A stretch of 64,000 bases of DNA from Clusia tigrina. Lineage: Eukaryota; Arthropoda; Insecta; Diptera; Clusiidae. Made by a program: the position numbers and the translations under genes. Under the pieces are notes generated by a model. It saw only the letters and a program-made list of their open reading frames with translations, was not told where the DNA came from and did not search any database. The DNA is taken from NCBI GenBank assembly GCA_920105625.2, contig OV050030.1, positions 405,933,034-405,997,033 on the forward strand, read 5' to 3'. Of the stretch, positions 1 through 11,616 are shown in pieces. Position 1 is the first letter of the stretch, and each line of letters opens with the position of its first letter.

Positions 1-93
1 GAATTCTGAAGAAAATCAGCCACACTACTACAGTTTTGCACATGTGGTAGTGTGCGCAAACCAAGAGTCATATCTCTGTATTCTCTGCTTACT
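1..93 (+). repeat. Dispersed ~90 bp repeat, copy 1
   Basis: From base 4 to about 93 this matches 48107-48193 at most positions. The shared block runs from TTCTGAAGAAAATCAGCC through a GTGTGCGCAAA segment to a GTATTC segment. It contains a short inverted repeat (CACACTAC, then GTAGTGTG about 18 bases later). The left edge is cut by the window, so the real element may be longer. No coding potential is seen; the family is unknown to me. Confidence 0.7.
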
Positions 94-2150
94 ACTCTTT
101 ATTCCTCCACCATCCAATTCCCACCATGGAGTAACTTACTATCATCACTAAATGTAGGCGACGATTATCGTGTTCAACAGCTAATGTATACGAAAACAAT
201 TCTCGACATACTCCTATCTACTAATCTAAATTTGGCTCTGTCACATCCGGCATTTGAAATCAGGAAATTTCAGCCTCTGAAATTGTTCGGCTAAAATATT
301 CTTCCCTTAGCTACTCCCATGCAAAAGTTGCATATAAATATTACTCGAATACAAACTGAAACAGTGTTGAAAATTGTTGATCTCGTTTTATGCCATGGAA
401 TTCTGACACTTATGCAGCTCCAGCCACAGTTGGGCAGCCACCAATAAATATACATTAAAAAATTGCCTCTAGTGAAAAAGTTCCTTTGGCTTTTTGTTTT
501 TATGCAAATGTGGCACATTAATTTCTATTAAAACTTTGCCAATAAAACAACGAAGAAGGGTTCGCATGTGTGCGTGGATGCGTTTGTGTGCGGGGATGCG
601 TTTGTGTGCGTGTCTGTGTGTGTGCGTGTGTGTGTGTGTGTGTGTGAGTGGCGCACGCACCCTACCACATATGTGAAAAGTTTCTATGCCGTGTGTGAGT
701 TTGTTAAATTTATGACCAGAACTAGTTTAGCAGAGTAGCATAATATGATGATGTTTACGATGCGTGAGAGAGGGAACCAAAGAACCAATAAAAATATTAA
801 TGAGGCCATCAGCGGGTATTTTATTAATCCAACTTTGGTAATATTCCCTGCCGAAAAAGTTTTTGAAATAATTTACTACATAAACTGTTAATTAAATATA
901 AAGAAAATTAGTTTAAGTGATAGTGACAAAGTTACGAGTAGTTCATCAGTTAGATTGAAGTATTAATACCGCTGTGGTGAAGCTCTGTGCATCATGTGCC
1001 AACAAATTTTTAGAAAATGATGAGTATCTTCAAATGTTGCAAAAGCTTCCATCAAAGTCACGTCATCATTTTTGGCACAACGCATCGAGTTGAACATTTT
1101 GATCCGCAAATGAAACTGCTGGGAATTGGTAGGGAATTGTGTGCTTCGTTGGACATTGACAGTCCACAATCCTTCTACCAAATCCACATGCATCAAATTG
1201 TCATTCCGAAATCCGTTATTAATCAACCAGAGCCTGTATGCCGCTGATATCCTCAATTTGAGATGGAAATTCTTGCTATTCGTGGTAGTGGGAGAATGCC
1301 TTAAGATGCCGTTGCCGTTGCCGTATCACACACAGCAACTGAGTTGTGACTGAGTCTTAAATTTGTGAAATTTTAGACTACAGTCCCTTCGAATTGAATC
1401 ATGTCAAATTCACTGAAGCGGTTTAAGTGGGGATATTCAGATGCTATTTCAGGAATATTCGAATATTCGGATAACCAGGAAACTATATTGACGATTTTTT
1501 AAAGAGTTTATGCCATCTGTACCAGTTTGTGTAGTCGTAAAGTGCCAGAAATCTGCAACGAAATAATAGTTTATAATAGAAGTGCTTCCTTTAGACCATA
1601 ATAAGCTTTTTTAGCTTAGAACAATTATAAATTACGAGTAATTTGTTAATGTAATGTGATTATTTGTTATGCTGAAACATATATTTGGCAGACTTGAAGG
1701 TGGCTTTCACGAACACTTTGCAATAAGCACATTTTAGCAGTATCGAAGAACGCCTCCACGGCAGTAGTTCATATTCTACATAAACCAGATGAAGACGCAT
1801 GTAGCGTGATGATCATTCGTTCGATTACATACAAGCAACATAATCGGAGAGTTGCTTTAGTTTGAGAAGGACGACCAGGGAGAAAAATATGAATTAAACT
1901 GACTTATCAGCAAACGAGTTTATAAGCTAAACTGAGTCACATAGTCAGCACACTTGAAAGGAGAAGATTCTGACAACACAGGCTAAAATTCCCTTCAATT
2001 TCCTTCTCACTAGAGTATTCAGACATCCGTCCATAGACTAGTAAATTCCATAGGGGTCAGGTAAAACTCAGGTTCCAAGAGCTCCAAATGTGCGATTATA
2101 CATATCGAGGTCCAATACCATTCAATCATTTTACATCATGACACCATACC
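94..2150. other. Non-coding stretch, no gene recognised
   Basis: AT-rich sequence with only short, unconvincing open frames. A 97-codon frame on the minus strand (963-1256) resembles no family I know and has no promoter or splice context. The only clear feature is a GT microsatellite near 601-650. Confidence 0.5.
601..650. repeat. (GT)n microsatellite
   Basis: Interrupted GT/TG run of about 50 bp, directly visible. The small open frames across it on both strands are by-products of the repeat. Confidence 0.9.
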
Positions 2151-2152
2151 GG

Positions 2153-2296
2153 AAAGATTCGCCTGTGCTCCACATGATGTAGCAAATTTCCATAATATTC
2201 TCAAATGAATATAATATTAATCGGGAATCAATATTATATTCATTTGAGAATATGATAGAAATTTCCAACATCATGTGGAGCACCGGCGAATCTTTC
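2153..2296. repeat. Long near-perfect inverted repeat (hairpin)
   Basis: Bases 2153-2218 are almost the exact reverse complement of 2229-2296, leaving a loop of only about 10 bases. Both arms hold AAAGATTCGCC, TGCTCCACATGATGT and CTCAAATGAATATAATATT; the differences are a few substitutions and small indels. Transcription from either side would give a roughly 66 bp stem. It could be a foldback or MITE core or a short hairpin-RNA source. No transposase or terminal target duplication was found. Confidence 0.85.
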
Positions 2297-3598
2297 AAAT
2301 AAGGAAATATCATTCTGGCTTTTCCAGAAAATCTTTATCTTAATATATATATTTACCTCACACCGTAACGAATAATGTCTACAAGGACTTCGGAGAAAGA
2401 GTGCGAACAACTGAGGCCTTCGGCTCGAAGAGAATTATCTTAGATATTTCGAATGATCTGATTGATAATAGAATGATCTATAAAAAGGGTATCATGTGGT
2501 TTTATTTGATAAACGATTCTGATAGAATCAGAAATTTGCAAACCTTAGTGGGTACCAATTGGAGAGTAACATCAATAAAACGAAATATATTTGAAAATAA
2601 ATAAACCGATGTAAGGCAAAACTTTAAATTTCAAAAAATTAAAAAAATTTATTTTGATCATGGGTTCGCAGGTGCTTATACCGACCAGGGAATGGTCTTC
2701 CTACATATTTTTCTGCTCAAGTCGAAGGCATTAGTTGCTAGTACGCAAGTCTCCTAGCACAGATTGTAAATTATGGAGTAATAATAATAATAATAATAAG
2801 GAATTGATAAATCCTCGCCTTTCATGTTTAAAGTCGATTTTACTCATATGGCCACCGTGGCAGTTCCTGGTGATGATCATACCGGACATCCAATTTAAAG
2901 GCACCGTTACGAGTAGTTCTGATGCTGGCAGTAAGTCAAGAATAATTCGTACAATGTTGGCTTCTAAAGCTTTAAAAGTGTCTGGTTTATCAGCAAGAAG
3001 CTGTGACTAAATATAGTCCCACAGAAAATAATCAGGAGGTTTCTAATTGCACGATCTTTGAGTGAGTAAATAACTGAGAGGCAATCGCCTGCAACCACTG
3101 TACGCGAGCCCTGATTCATCATTTGAATGCTCAAACTGAATGTTTTTGTCATATTTGTTTTTGTGGGCATTCGAGGTCTAAGGGAAAGGATGGTAGACTC
3201 GCTCTCTTGGGTTCGAATCCCTTCCGAAGCAGGATCTCGAAAGGTTTCTTTTCTAAAACTTTATCTCTTCTTGTCGAAGGCATTCTCCCAAACCCTTCCA
3301 GAACTAATGCATTATGATGTAAGGTGGTATATAAGTTAAGGTGGCAGAGACGCATAAACCAACACTATAATGTATGTCAATACATGCTCGTATGTGAGCG
3401 GCGTACTCAGAATAGACCGGAAGACAACAACATCAACGCACGCTCAAAGAGTATAGATTGACTTTGGTTGCTTATCCCCACGTATGGAGACAGGTTGCTA
3501 ACAACGAAATCGAGTGATAGCATGATTATTAAGAATTTTGCATAAAACGAGTAAGAACGCAATCAAGTAAAAAGTATATAAATTAATTTATATAAATA
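2297..3598. other. Non-coding stretch with (AAT)n
   Basis: No gene recognised. It holds a short AAT microsatellite at 2778-2799 and a GGTTCGAATCC box at 3209-3219 that resembles a tRNA B box but does not fold as a tRNA. Confidence 0.5.
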
Positions 3599-3600
3599 TA

Positions 3601-4069
3601 CAGGGTTGCCCAAATTCGACGGACCCATCTGGCAACCCACACAAGTCGCATAACAATCGATTTTCTGAAGAATTTGTTTCCGGGCCGTTTGATGTCGAAA
3701 AGTGGTGATTTGGACTGGCCACCGCGTTCGCCCGATTTGACGCCGCCTGACTTCTTCTTGTGGGGATATTTGAAGTCAAAGGTTTACGTTAACAAGCCAA
3801 GGACCGTAGAAGAGCTCAAGGACAACATTCGTGAAGAAATAGCCGCTATTCCGGCCGAAATGTTGGCGAAAACGATGGAAAATGCTGCAAAAAGGGCACA
3901 ATACGCCATCAACGCCAGAGGCGGCCATTTGAGAGATATCATATTCAAAAATTGATGTAAACAAATCTACTTGGAACAAATTAAATGATGAAGATTGCCA
4001 ACCGCCAAATTTTTATTTTTTTCTTTGATTTTTTTAACAAAAACATTCCGTCGAATTTGGGCAACCCTG
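3601..4069 (+). mobile_element. Internally deleted DD41D Tc1/mariner element
   Basis: A 469 bp element bounded by TA dinucleotides (3599-3600 and 4070-4071) with terminal inverted repeats beginning CAGGGTTGCCCAAATTCGAC. It keeps both ends and the 3' third of the transposase gene of the 1312 bp element at 36034-37345, in the opposite orientation, and is nearly identical over the shared part. About 840 bp of the interior are missing; the junction lies near 3636-3638. It has no complete transposase and could move only if one were supplied in trans. Confidence 0.92.
3638..3955 (+). pseudogene. Transposase C-terminal remnant (DD41D)
   Basis: About 105 codons equal to the end of the transposase encoded at 36148-37233, starting at the HTSR residues just after the second catalytic Asp and running to the natural stop. 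It retains the third catalytic Asp (SPDLTPPDFFLWG) but has lost the DNA-binding N-terminus and the first two catalytic residues, so it cannot be a working enzyme. The C-terminal residues are the same as in the full copy, which points to a recent common source. Confidence 0.9.
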
Positions 4070-6392
4070 TATAAAATTTATTGTCTTCTCGGTTATGGCA
4101 TTTGTGGAATAATGCGTGAGACTTTCCCTAATGAATGGCAGAAACGCCATGTAGGTCTTAGCTATTATTTAGCTAATATTTGTAATGGGCTCACCCTGAT
4201 GCCTTGGTAAGCCCACTGTCCAATTTAGGTTCAGCATCCGCTCCTCTGCCTAACCTAATTATTACCTAAAAAATGCATTAAGCTGAAATAATAAAAATTG
4301 CATATTATATTTGCTCCGTACTCATTTCTGATATAATCACCAATGTATTTTAAAATAATTAAAATTAATTTCATTTTTTCTCTCCTTTCTCTTTTCAGGT
4401 ACTTGCCGATTCCCGTGAGATAATGTGCCAACAAACCCGCACTTGTATGCTCAAAAATATTGTGATATGTTAAGTATGAAAATGCAATAAAAATAATGGC
4501 CAAACTCTGAGTGCAGGAGTGCAAACGCTTGCATGCGAGTGCAGGCCACCCTCCCAAACACACACACACACTCACACAGAATTGTATGCAAAAACACACA
4601 CATCCCCACTTGCAGTCACATTCCAAAGGCATATGCCAATGGCGCTCATGCACAAATGACATCCAGTCATGCGAAGTCAGCACAGAGCACAGAACTGCCG
4701 CTTACCGCACATGCTGCTGCACGCTTAATACGTATGGCCCCGCATGCATAGCCCTCGTGCTACCGGCAACTGGGCGCACGGGGCCACATTCTCGTGCAAT
4801 ACAACATTAAATATGGCGGAAAGCAGAAATGCTATTGTGCGGCTCAGATATTATAAGACTATTTGGCTTCCTTGTTGTTTTTTTTTTTTTTGTTTGCTGC
4901 TGTCAGAACAAGAGCAGAAAAAAGTCAGAAAACGAACAGAAAAAAAATCAGAAAACGATCAGAAAAAAGTCAGAAATAGAACAGAAAAAAATCAGGAAAA
5001 AACAGAGTAAGAAAACTAAAAAAAAATAACAATTTTCAAAGCGCTTGACATAAATGCATCTCATTCAGCCGTATCCCCAAAATGCAACATAATCCGTACA
5101 CATGCCGATTGCGGCGGAATCGCAGCCATCACCAACCCCAAACCAGCTGCCACGCCCACGCCCATCTGCTGCAACTTTTCAATTTCACAGCAGCCAAAAA
5201 ATGCCTTTGCATTATTCCGGTAAACATTCCCATTTTGCCATTATGCTGTGCCGTGGCTTGGCCCAATCGCATTTCCCGTGCCCGTGTGGGTTTACCTATG
5301 ACTTTTCTGCACGGGTATGCGTGATTCTGTTTGAACATGTGAGTGTGTGTGTGTGCGTGTATATTAATATATTTGTGTGAGTTTGTGTATTTGTGTCATT
5401 TTCAAATTTCAACTAAAGTGCATTAGCGCTCGAACTCATAAGAGTAAAGCACATTTTTGCATGTGAACGGCTCTTAGCTGGGTCACTGTGGCGAAACGGA
5501 AATACGAGTAGCTCCGTACTCAAACAAGCACAGGAATTGTTACCCAATAGGCTCTAAGTACGTAACACATTACGAAATTTGAATTTACTCAAATTAAAAA
5601 CCAAAAGGGTGAAGTAGAGAATAGCTGAGGTAGTAAAAAATCAAACTTTTTTTGTTGATGTTCTGGGCAAAAATTTCAAAGCGTTGCTGCGAGTGGAAGC
5701 AGTGGTGATGGCAGTGATGCCGATGCTAGTGATGATGGCGATGGTGCCGATGGTAGTGATGCAGGTGTAGTTGCCAGGTGACTTGCTTTTTTACAGAGAT
5801 TACAAGAGCTGCCAACATCTTCGAAGTACAAGTAGTGATGATAGTGTAGATAGTGCTTTATTACAGACCTTACAAGGAACTGCCTGTAAGGACAATAGTG
5901 CCTGTGGTGCACTAGAAGCGTGACCTACGCTCTCTCGTTCTAATATACAGCAGACTTTATTTTACTGATATTTTCATGTATGAAATAGGGATCTAGGAGC
6001 AGTGACCGGTACTTTATTACTATTTTTATTGATACCTTAAGCTTAAGGACCAACTAAAAATTAATTTATTTACCTGGTTTTATATACAAATACAAATCTT
6101 TGACAGTTGTTATGCTAAGGCAGATCAGGTTTGTAATTGTAGATATTGGTAATTTGTCGATTTTTTCTAAAATCGCCTATTTTATTCACTGAATGGCACA
6201 AAACAATATTTAGTAACCGTTCACTGTATAATCAGTATCCGGCCAACATGCTTAGCTCCCAATAATCTCCACGATTTTTGTCAGTATTCTGTTCTGTAGA
6301 TGAAATTTGTCGACTGATAAATTTCACCCAAACAAAATCTTTTTTTTGAAAATATAAAAGTCGAAGTAGGCGAGTCAGATTTTGAGGTCGTA
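4070..6392. other. Non-coding stretch, simple repeats
   Basis: No gene recognised. It contains CA-rich sequence near 4555-4610, an A-rich imperfect tandem repeat (4903-5015), GT-rich DNA near 5340-5390 and a GAT/GGT-rich stretch near 5690-5770. Frames across these are repeat-driven. Confidence 0.5.
4903..5015. repeat. A-rich imperfect tandem repeat
   Basis: Repeated CAGAAAAAAGT and CAGAAAACGA units with a period of about 11 or 22 bases. Strongly purine-rich on the plus strand. Confidence 0.75.
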
Positions 6393-6970
6393 CGAGGGCG
6401 GATTGATATTGAAGCTACCTAAGTAGGAAAAAAATGTTTTTTTTTGTTCAAAAACCATTTATTTCTCAACATAGTCTCGTTTTACTTCGACACACTTAGT
6501 AAGACGATATTCCAACTTTTTTATACCATCTGAATAATACGATTTCGGGAACCCCTCAAAATACGCGTTAGTTTCGGTAATCACTTCTTTGTTTGAGATG
6601 AATCTTTTTCCTGCGAGCCATTTTTTCAAGTTTGGAAACAGGAAAAAGTCACTAGGAGCTAAATCTGGACTATATGGTGGATGATTAACCAATTCGAAGT
6701 GTATTTCACGTAATTTTAGCATCGTATCTAATGCTGTGTAAACCGGTGCGTTGTCTTGAAGAAAGAGGATTTTTTTCTTCTTTAACTGTGGTCGTTTTTC
6801 CTTGATTGCATCAATCAATTGATCCAATAATGCACGATAATACTTTCCGGTGATTGTGGATCCTTTTTCAAGATAATCGATGAGGAATATTCCGTGTGCA
6901 TCCCAAAATACAGTGGCCATAACCTTGTCAGCCGATTTCACTGCCTTCGCCTTCTTCGGAGCACTTCCAT
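6393..6970 (-). mobile_element. Truncated mariner element (same family as 49216-50472)
   Basis: The 3' part of a mariner. A terminal repeat CGAGGGCGGATTGATATTG begins after TA at 6391-6392. The minus strand encodes the transposase C-terminal half, with the second catalytic Asp in FLQDNAPVYT and the third in SPDLAPSDFFLFP (DD34D), ending in DYVEK and a stop near 6459. It is almost identical to the copy at 49216-50472, but the similarity stops abruptly after GGAGCACTTCCA near 6970. The DNA-binding half and the other terminal repeat are missing. NAPVYT, where the family usually has NAPVHT, is a further change. Confidence 0.9.
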
Positions 6971-7570
6971 CACATAACGGAGTTCTTCTTATATGGGTGC
7001 CAGGCCACAGTGGATACATAGGGAACGAAGAGGCAGATGAGCTCGCTAGAAAAGCTAGAAAAGGAGCTGCCAGTAGTATTACTGGAAGGGAACCATTAAG
7101 TGGGTTGCCTTGAAGTTCAACCAATCTTAGAATCAAGCAATAGCTAGAGGAAGAATCGCTCTAATATTGGACGGTAACTAAAGATAAAAGGGTGGCTAAA
7201 ACCTTCAAGCCCGAACCTGCTCGTAAGAGTACCACAAATATACTTAATCTCACATGGCTGAGATTCTTTTAGTCACAGGATTTTTGACTAGACATTGCAG
7301 AGTGTTGAAACACTTACATAAAATGCGAATCAGTCATACCGAATATTGTTTGTGTAACGAGGACGAGGAAATAGCAGACTGTAACGGTCTAATATGAATC
7401 CAAATACGATATTTAGATTCTCACTATCTAGAACCACCAGAAATTATGGACAAATCTTCCAAGAAGATCTTTGAATTGATAATGAATACTATACTCTCAG
7501 AGGATTTATAACTTATTGAGTGTGTCACAATAGGCCCATTTGTGGCCGCAGTGGCTAGGTGAAGAGATCC
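6971..7570 (+). mobile_element. LINE 3' fragment: RNase H end and C-terminal tail
   Basis: The plus strand reads LLIWVPGHSGYIGNEEADEL, the hallmark of the C-terminal part of a LINE RNase H domain. After frame breaks comes a degenerate C-terminal segment (TRHCRVLKHLHKM, then CLCNEDEE) typical of the cysteine-containing tail of these ORF2 proteins. It is joined directly to the truncated mariner at about 6970. It lacks reverse transcriptase and has stops, so it is a dead remnant. The 3' edge near 7570 is approximate. Confidence 0.78.
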
Positions 7571-10500
7571 CTCTTTAATATAATCTAATCATCCTCCAGA
7601 TGAGGGATTATATTGAGATGGAAAGTACTAAGTAATGTAGGAAACAACCAATTTTTTGATGGATAATGTCACCAGCAGGATTGTTCCCTTTGGTTTTACT
7701 AAAGAATCCTTAATAAAAAAATAGTTCACAGTATTCTCTTGGTCTCAAAAGTTTCAAATAGTTTCCTGTCATTTGTAACTTTCACTATACACTGCAGCAG
7801 TCAATTGAGTGAACAATTGCTCTTAATTTCCATGCCCATTCTTTGCTGATATATGCCATCAAGATTATTCAAGGACATTCTACAGTCTTATGCAAATAGA
7901 TTCGTTGATATGATATAGATATACCATCGGGATAATTCTAGGACATTCTACAGTCTTATGCAAATAGATTCGTTGATATGATATAGATATACACCAAATA
8001 GATATACTCCATCGAGATCATTCTAGGATATTCCACAGTCTTGCTTAATTCGACAAGACTCGCAAATAGTTTCGTTGGTGGCAAAGAGACAAGAACAGTA
8101 CTCGTCCATGTATAATCGAAAAAGAGAAACTTTGTCTTATTTTACACTGGAAAATATGATGAAAAATAGATTCCGGGGTTCAGAGTAGATTTGAAATGGA
8201 TTACAACTGGGAAGATGAATGGCAAATCTCTGTTTCAGGCAGTACTAAACGCCTCTGGCTTGTATCAATACTGAAGTCCCTAGGGGCTCCTTCATCAGTC
8301 GACTCCTTTCGTTTCTTAATTGTTTCATCTTAGCTTATACGGACATTTTTTAAACATTTCGTTGATAAACATTTTAAATTATGTTTTCGCTATTAAAATA
8401 CTATTTTATAAACTGCCCCACCTCCCACAATGCTGCCGACCAATTTATTAATGAGCAACTCGTTAATGGCGGTTTCTTTTCAGCCAAACTTGCGCACCAC
8501 AAAAGAAAAATTTATAATGAAATTTTATGAAAAGCGTCGCCTCTCATTACTGATAAATGGGCGTTAATGGCGAAGCGTGCAGCTGCCGTAAACGATTCTG
8601 GTGTTTATTATTAATGGCGTAAGTGCGGCATATTAAATCGATGCGCTTAATTCAATTAAAATTTAAAGTTGGTAAATAATTGTTATCTCTGCCAATGGAG
8701 GAGTGCCAAAGGGGACTGTGTTATGCTTCCATACACTGCCATGTGCGCACTCGAGGGAATTGTGATGACACCACAGAAAGAAAAGTACTCACTTTAAATA
8801 TTGGCTCTGCCCGCATGCATTTCCCTGGATTTATAAGAGCATGAAGCCACTTCCGCTTCCGCGCGCAGACTCGTAAAAAGCGCCTTATCTCTTTGCCACT
8901 GCCAATCCTACGGCCGTAGCATACGCAACTGGTAAACGGCAATGGAGCTTGGACGCCACTCAACCAAGCACCGAGTTTATTTCCCCATTTTTAAGGTCGG
9001 ACACGAGTCACGTTAACTCTTCATAAAATATTATACTGCTTGCAGATAATATCGGTTAATCGCAGACAAATAAAAGCACGTTTTTATGACTCGGCATGTT
9101 GTGTTTCAACACGTTTGTGGCTGCCGCAGGAATTGTGTGGCCAAAAATAGTCACACCAGAGTCATCAAAACAACAAAACGTGCTATTTTGGTAGGAATAA
9201 ACTCCGAAAACAATGAAATTCTTACATAAAAAATTATTTTATAAAACAAAACATTCTTGATTTGGAAATGAGTGATTTGATGATGAAAAGTAACTACGAG
9301 TATAAAAAGGAGACTGTCTTTTCATAATGCTGATCATCAGTCTCGCTGTTCAAGTCATCACCTTCTGAAGAAAGGAATAAAAACAAAATCGGGAAACTTC
9401 GACAATTTCTCCAACAACGAAAATTGAATCTACATCTCCACCATGAAGTGACTTTCTCTAATGATATATTTGAAGGTATAATTTATATAGACAATCCGAT
9501 TCCATGAAATCCAAATGAATATACTAAACTAATTACCGTACTCTAGAGCAGTAGCCGCCTTCAAAGCAACTCCGCCATGCCTGAGACAATGTCTCTAAGA
9601 TCAAAGTAAAACAAATAACTTCTTGAAGTAACTAATACGAAAATCTTAGGATATGGGGGTTCCATTGTTATCCTAAGGATAACCACTTATAAAATACTGA
9701 TAATCAAATTAACAATTTCAGTGCATTGTGGTGAAGCGGGTGTTCTCTCTCCTAAGGACAACCGACTATAATACAGAGAAATTTTAGTAGCCGAACCAAA
9801 AGAAAAAAAAGTAACATGATCTCCGTATTCCCAATGTTATAATGTGGGCAAATATGTTGAGGAGGCAATGATGAGAAACCTGGCAAAAAGGAAAAGCAAA
9901 TAGATACATGGATTGGAGGCGGGAACCGAAAGAGGACGATAAGGCAACAAAAGGAAAAATCAAAATGAAAGATTTACAGTATATCGTAGAACTGTTCATG
10001 ATGATATAGTTGTCAATGTAATAAGAGGGAAATGCTAAAAAAGAAATCTGTGTAACATAAAGAATCCTTGAGCTACTCAACTTATGGAAGGCAGACTTCC
10101 AGCTGTAGAATAGTATATGAAGCGCTTTCTGAAGTTTATCTTTTTGATGATGTTGACTATAATTACCGGTAACATTGTTATGACTGGGTACATTCCGGGA
10201 TAGTTGGGCCCACTAGAAAAGACGGGGAATTGCCTGATGTCCATCGGAAACAATACAGCAACTTACTCTATGCGAATAATGTTTGAGTCCTCTTACACAT
10301 ACTTGGCGATTTGTCGGGTAAAGTAAATTTAAAGTAGCAAAGGTAGTACTGATGAAGAGGACTAGAATACAATATACAAATAATGAGGAGATCATTCCAA
10401 GCACATGAATTGGCGAATTCCTAGCAAAATGTTCCTGCCAGGAATCATCACAATAAGGGCCAGAGCAGTGGCACCATACACCAAACAGCAGCCTAACCAA

Positions 10501-10735
10501 AACAAATACGATTGCACCTAATGCGGAGAAATGCGCAGATATACATAGATGGACGAGGAAATGAGTCCTTCACGTTCTATATAATCAAAGTTGTGAAACA
10601 TGCATAGCATTAAGCAACACAAACAAGTTTGACTGAATATATGCTTAATAATCATTCGAATAATGGATGAAAGTTTGGTTTTATAAACAATGAAAATATG
10701 TGAAAGTTGTGCAAAGAGAAACATCGAACTTAATC
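7571..10735. other. Non-coding stretch, no gene recognised
   Basis: Apart from the tandem repeat at 7850-8045, nothing is identifiable. Open frames are short and lack family resemblance. Confidence 0.5.
7850..8045. repeat. 68 bp tandem repeat, about 2.5 copies
   Basis: GACATTCTACAGTCTTATGC recurs at 7874 and 7942 (68 bp apart). A diverged third copy at 8027 follows a 17 bp expansion. Confidence 0.85.
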
Positions 10736-11616
10736 ATGTACCTGAACGAAGAAATAATGAAGAAAGTGAAACTATGAAATCAGCAGAATGTTTCTCAAAT
10801 GAGACCCTAAATAAGACAAAGATATGTCAGGTCAAAAGGATTACATGGAAAGAGTACTTAAGAGAGTAATTAAAGAAATCTAAACTTACAATATCAAATG
10901 TCACAAGCGTCGCTCAGGAAACAATCAGGAAAAACAGTGACTGCGAATCCAGCAAAGGGCTGCTTCGAAGCCAACAAAAATCCATCAGGTTCTTAGAGGA
11001 TGCTTTGACTAAATAATCTGCTTTATGTAGTACCAACTATGGAGACACTAGAACATATATCTAAATATATTTGCATATTTCCCGATTTGTGAATCGAGGT
11101 ATATTATGGAAAAAGGAAAAACAGGAAAAACAGTGGCTGCGAATCCAGCAACGGGCTGCTTCGAAGCCAACAAAAATCCATCAGGTTCTTAGAGGATGCT
11201 TTGACTAAATAATCTGCTTTATGTAGTACCAACTATGGAGACACTAGAACATATATCTAAATATATTTGCATATTTCCCGATTTGTGAATCGAGGTATAT
11301 TATGTACATTATTTAATTCAACGACGAGCTTCTTGTATAGGGATCTATATCTACATTTTTCCTAGTCCGATATTTTTTCTTAGTCTATATTTTTTGTATA
11401 CAAAAAAGGACCTATTCAATGAAACCCAACAGACAGAAAATATCATCAAAATATTTTAGTTGAATTGGAGATCTGAAGTGAATCGGAGATCTATAGAGCC
11501 AAGACGCATACCCTGATATATGCTTAGAAATATTTGAAGAATAGTCAAGTACTGGAAGCGAAAACCTTAGTCCTTCTTAACAGTCAGTCACAAGTACATC
11601 ATTGACTTAAGTATGT
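10736..11616 (+). repeat. Left arm of a large inverted repeat
   Basis: This arm is the reverse complement of about 14882-15572, with perhaps 90% identity by eye over shared blocks. Matching blocks include GAACGAAGAAATAATGAAG at the outer edge and AGTCAGTCACAAGTACATCA at the inner edge. It is about 190 bp longer than the right arm because of an internal duplication. No transposase or terminal target duplication was recognised; it may be a non-autonomous foldback element or two copies of an unknown repeat in opposite orientation. Confidence 0.82.
10926..11304 (+). repeat. Internal tandem duplication in the left arm
   Basis: About 182 bp (from CAGGAAAAACAGTG to GAGGTATATTATG) occurs at 10926-11107 and again at 11122-11304 with only a few differences, separated by a 14 bp A-rich linker. 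The right arm (about 15190-15385) has this segment once. Confidence 0.9.

Noticed and set aside
963..1256. 97-codon minus-strand frame
   Set aside because: No recognisable domain, no signal peptide, no promoter; an overlapping plus-strand frame is equally open.
3170..3240. GGTTCGAATCC, a tRNA B-box-like motif with GGTCTAAGG upstream
   Set aside because: The T stem pairs at only three positions, the acceptor ends do not pair and no anticodon arm can be drawn. At most a decayed tRNA-derived remnant.
4533..4810. Overlapping open frames near the CA repeat
   Set aside because: Composition follows the CA-rich DNA; both phases are open and neither resembles a protein family.
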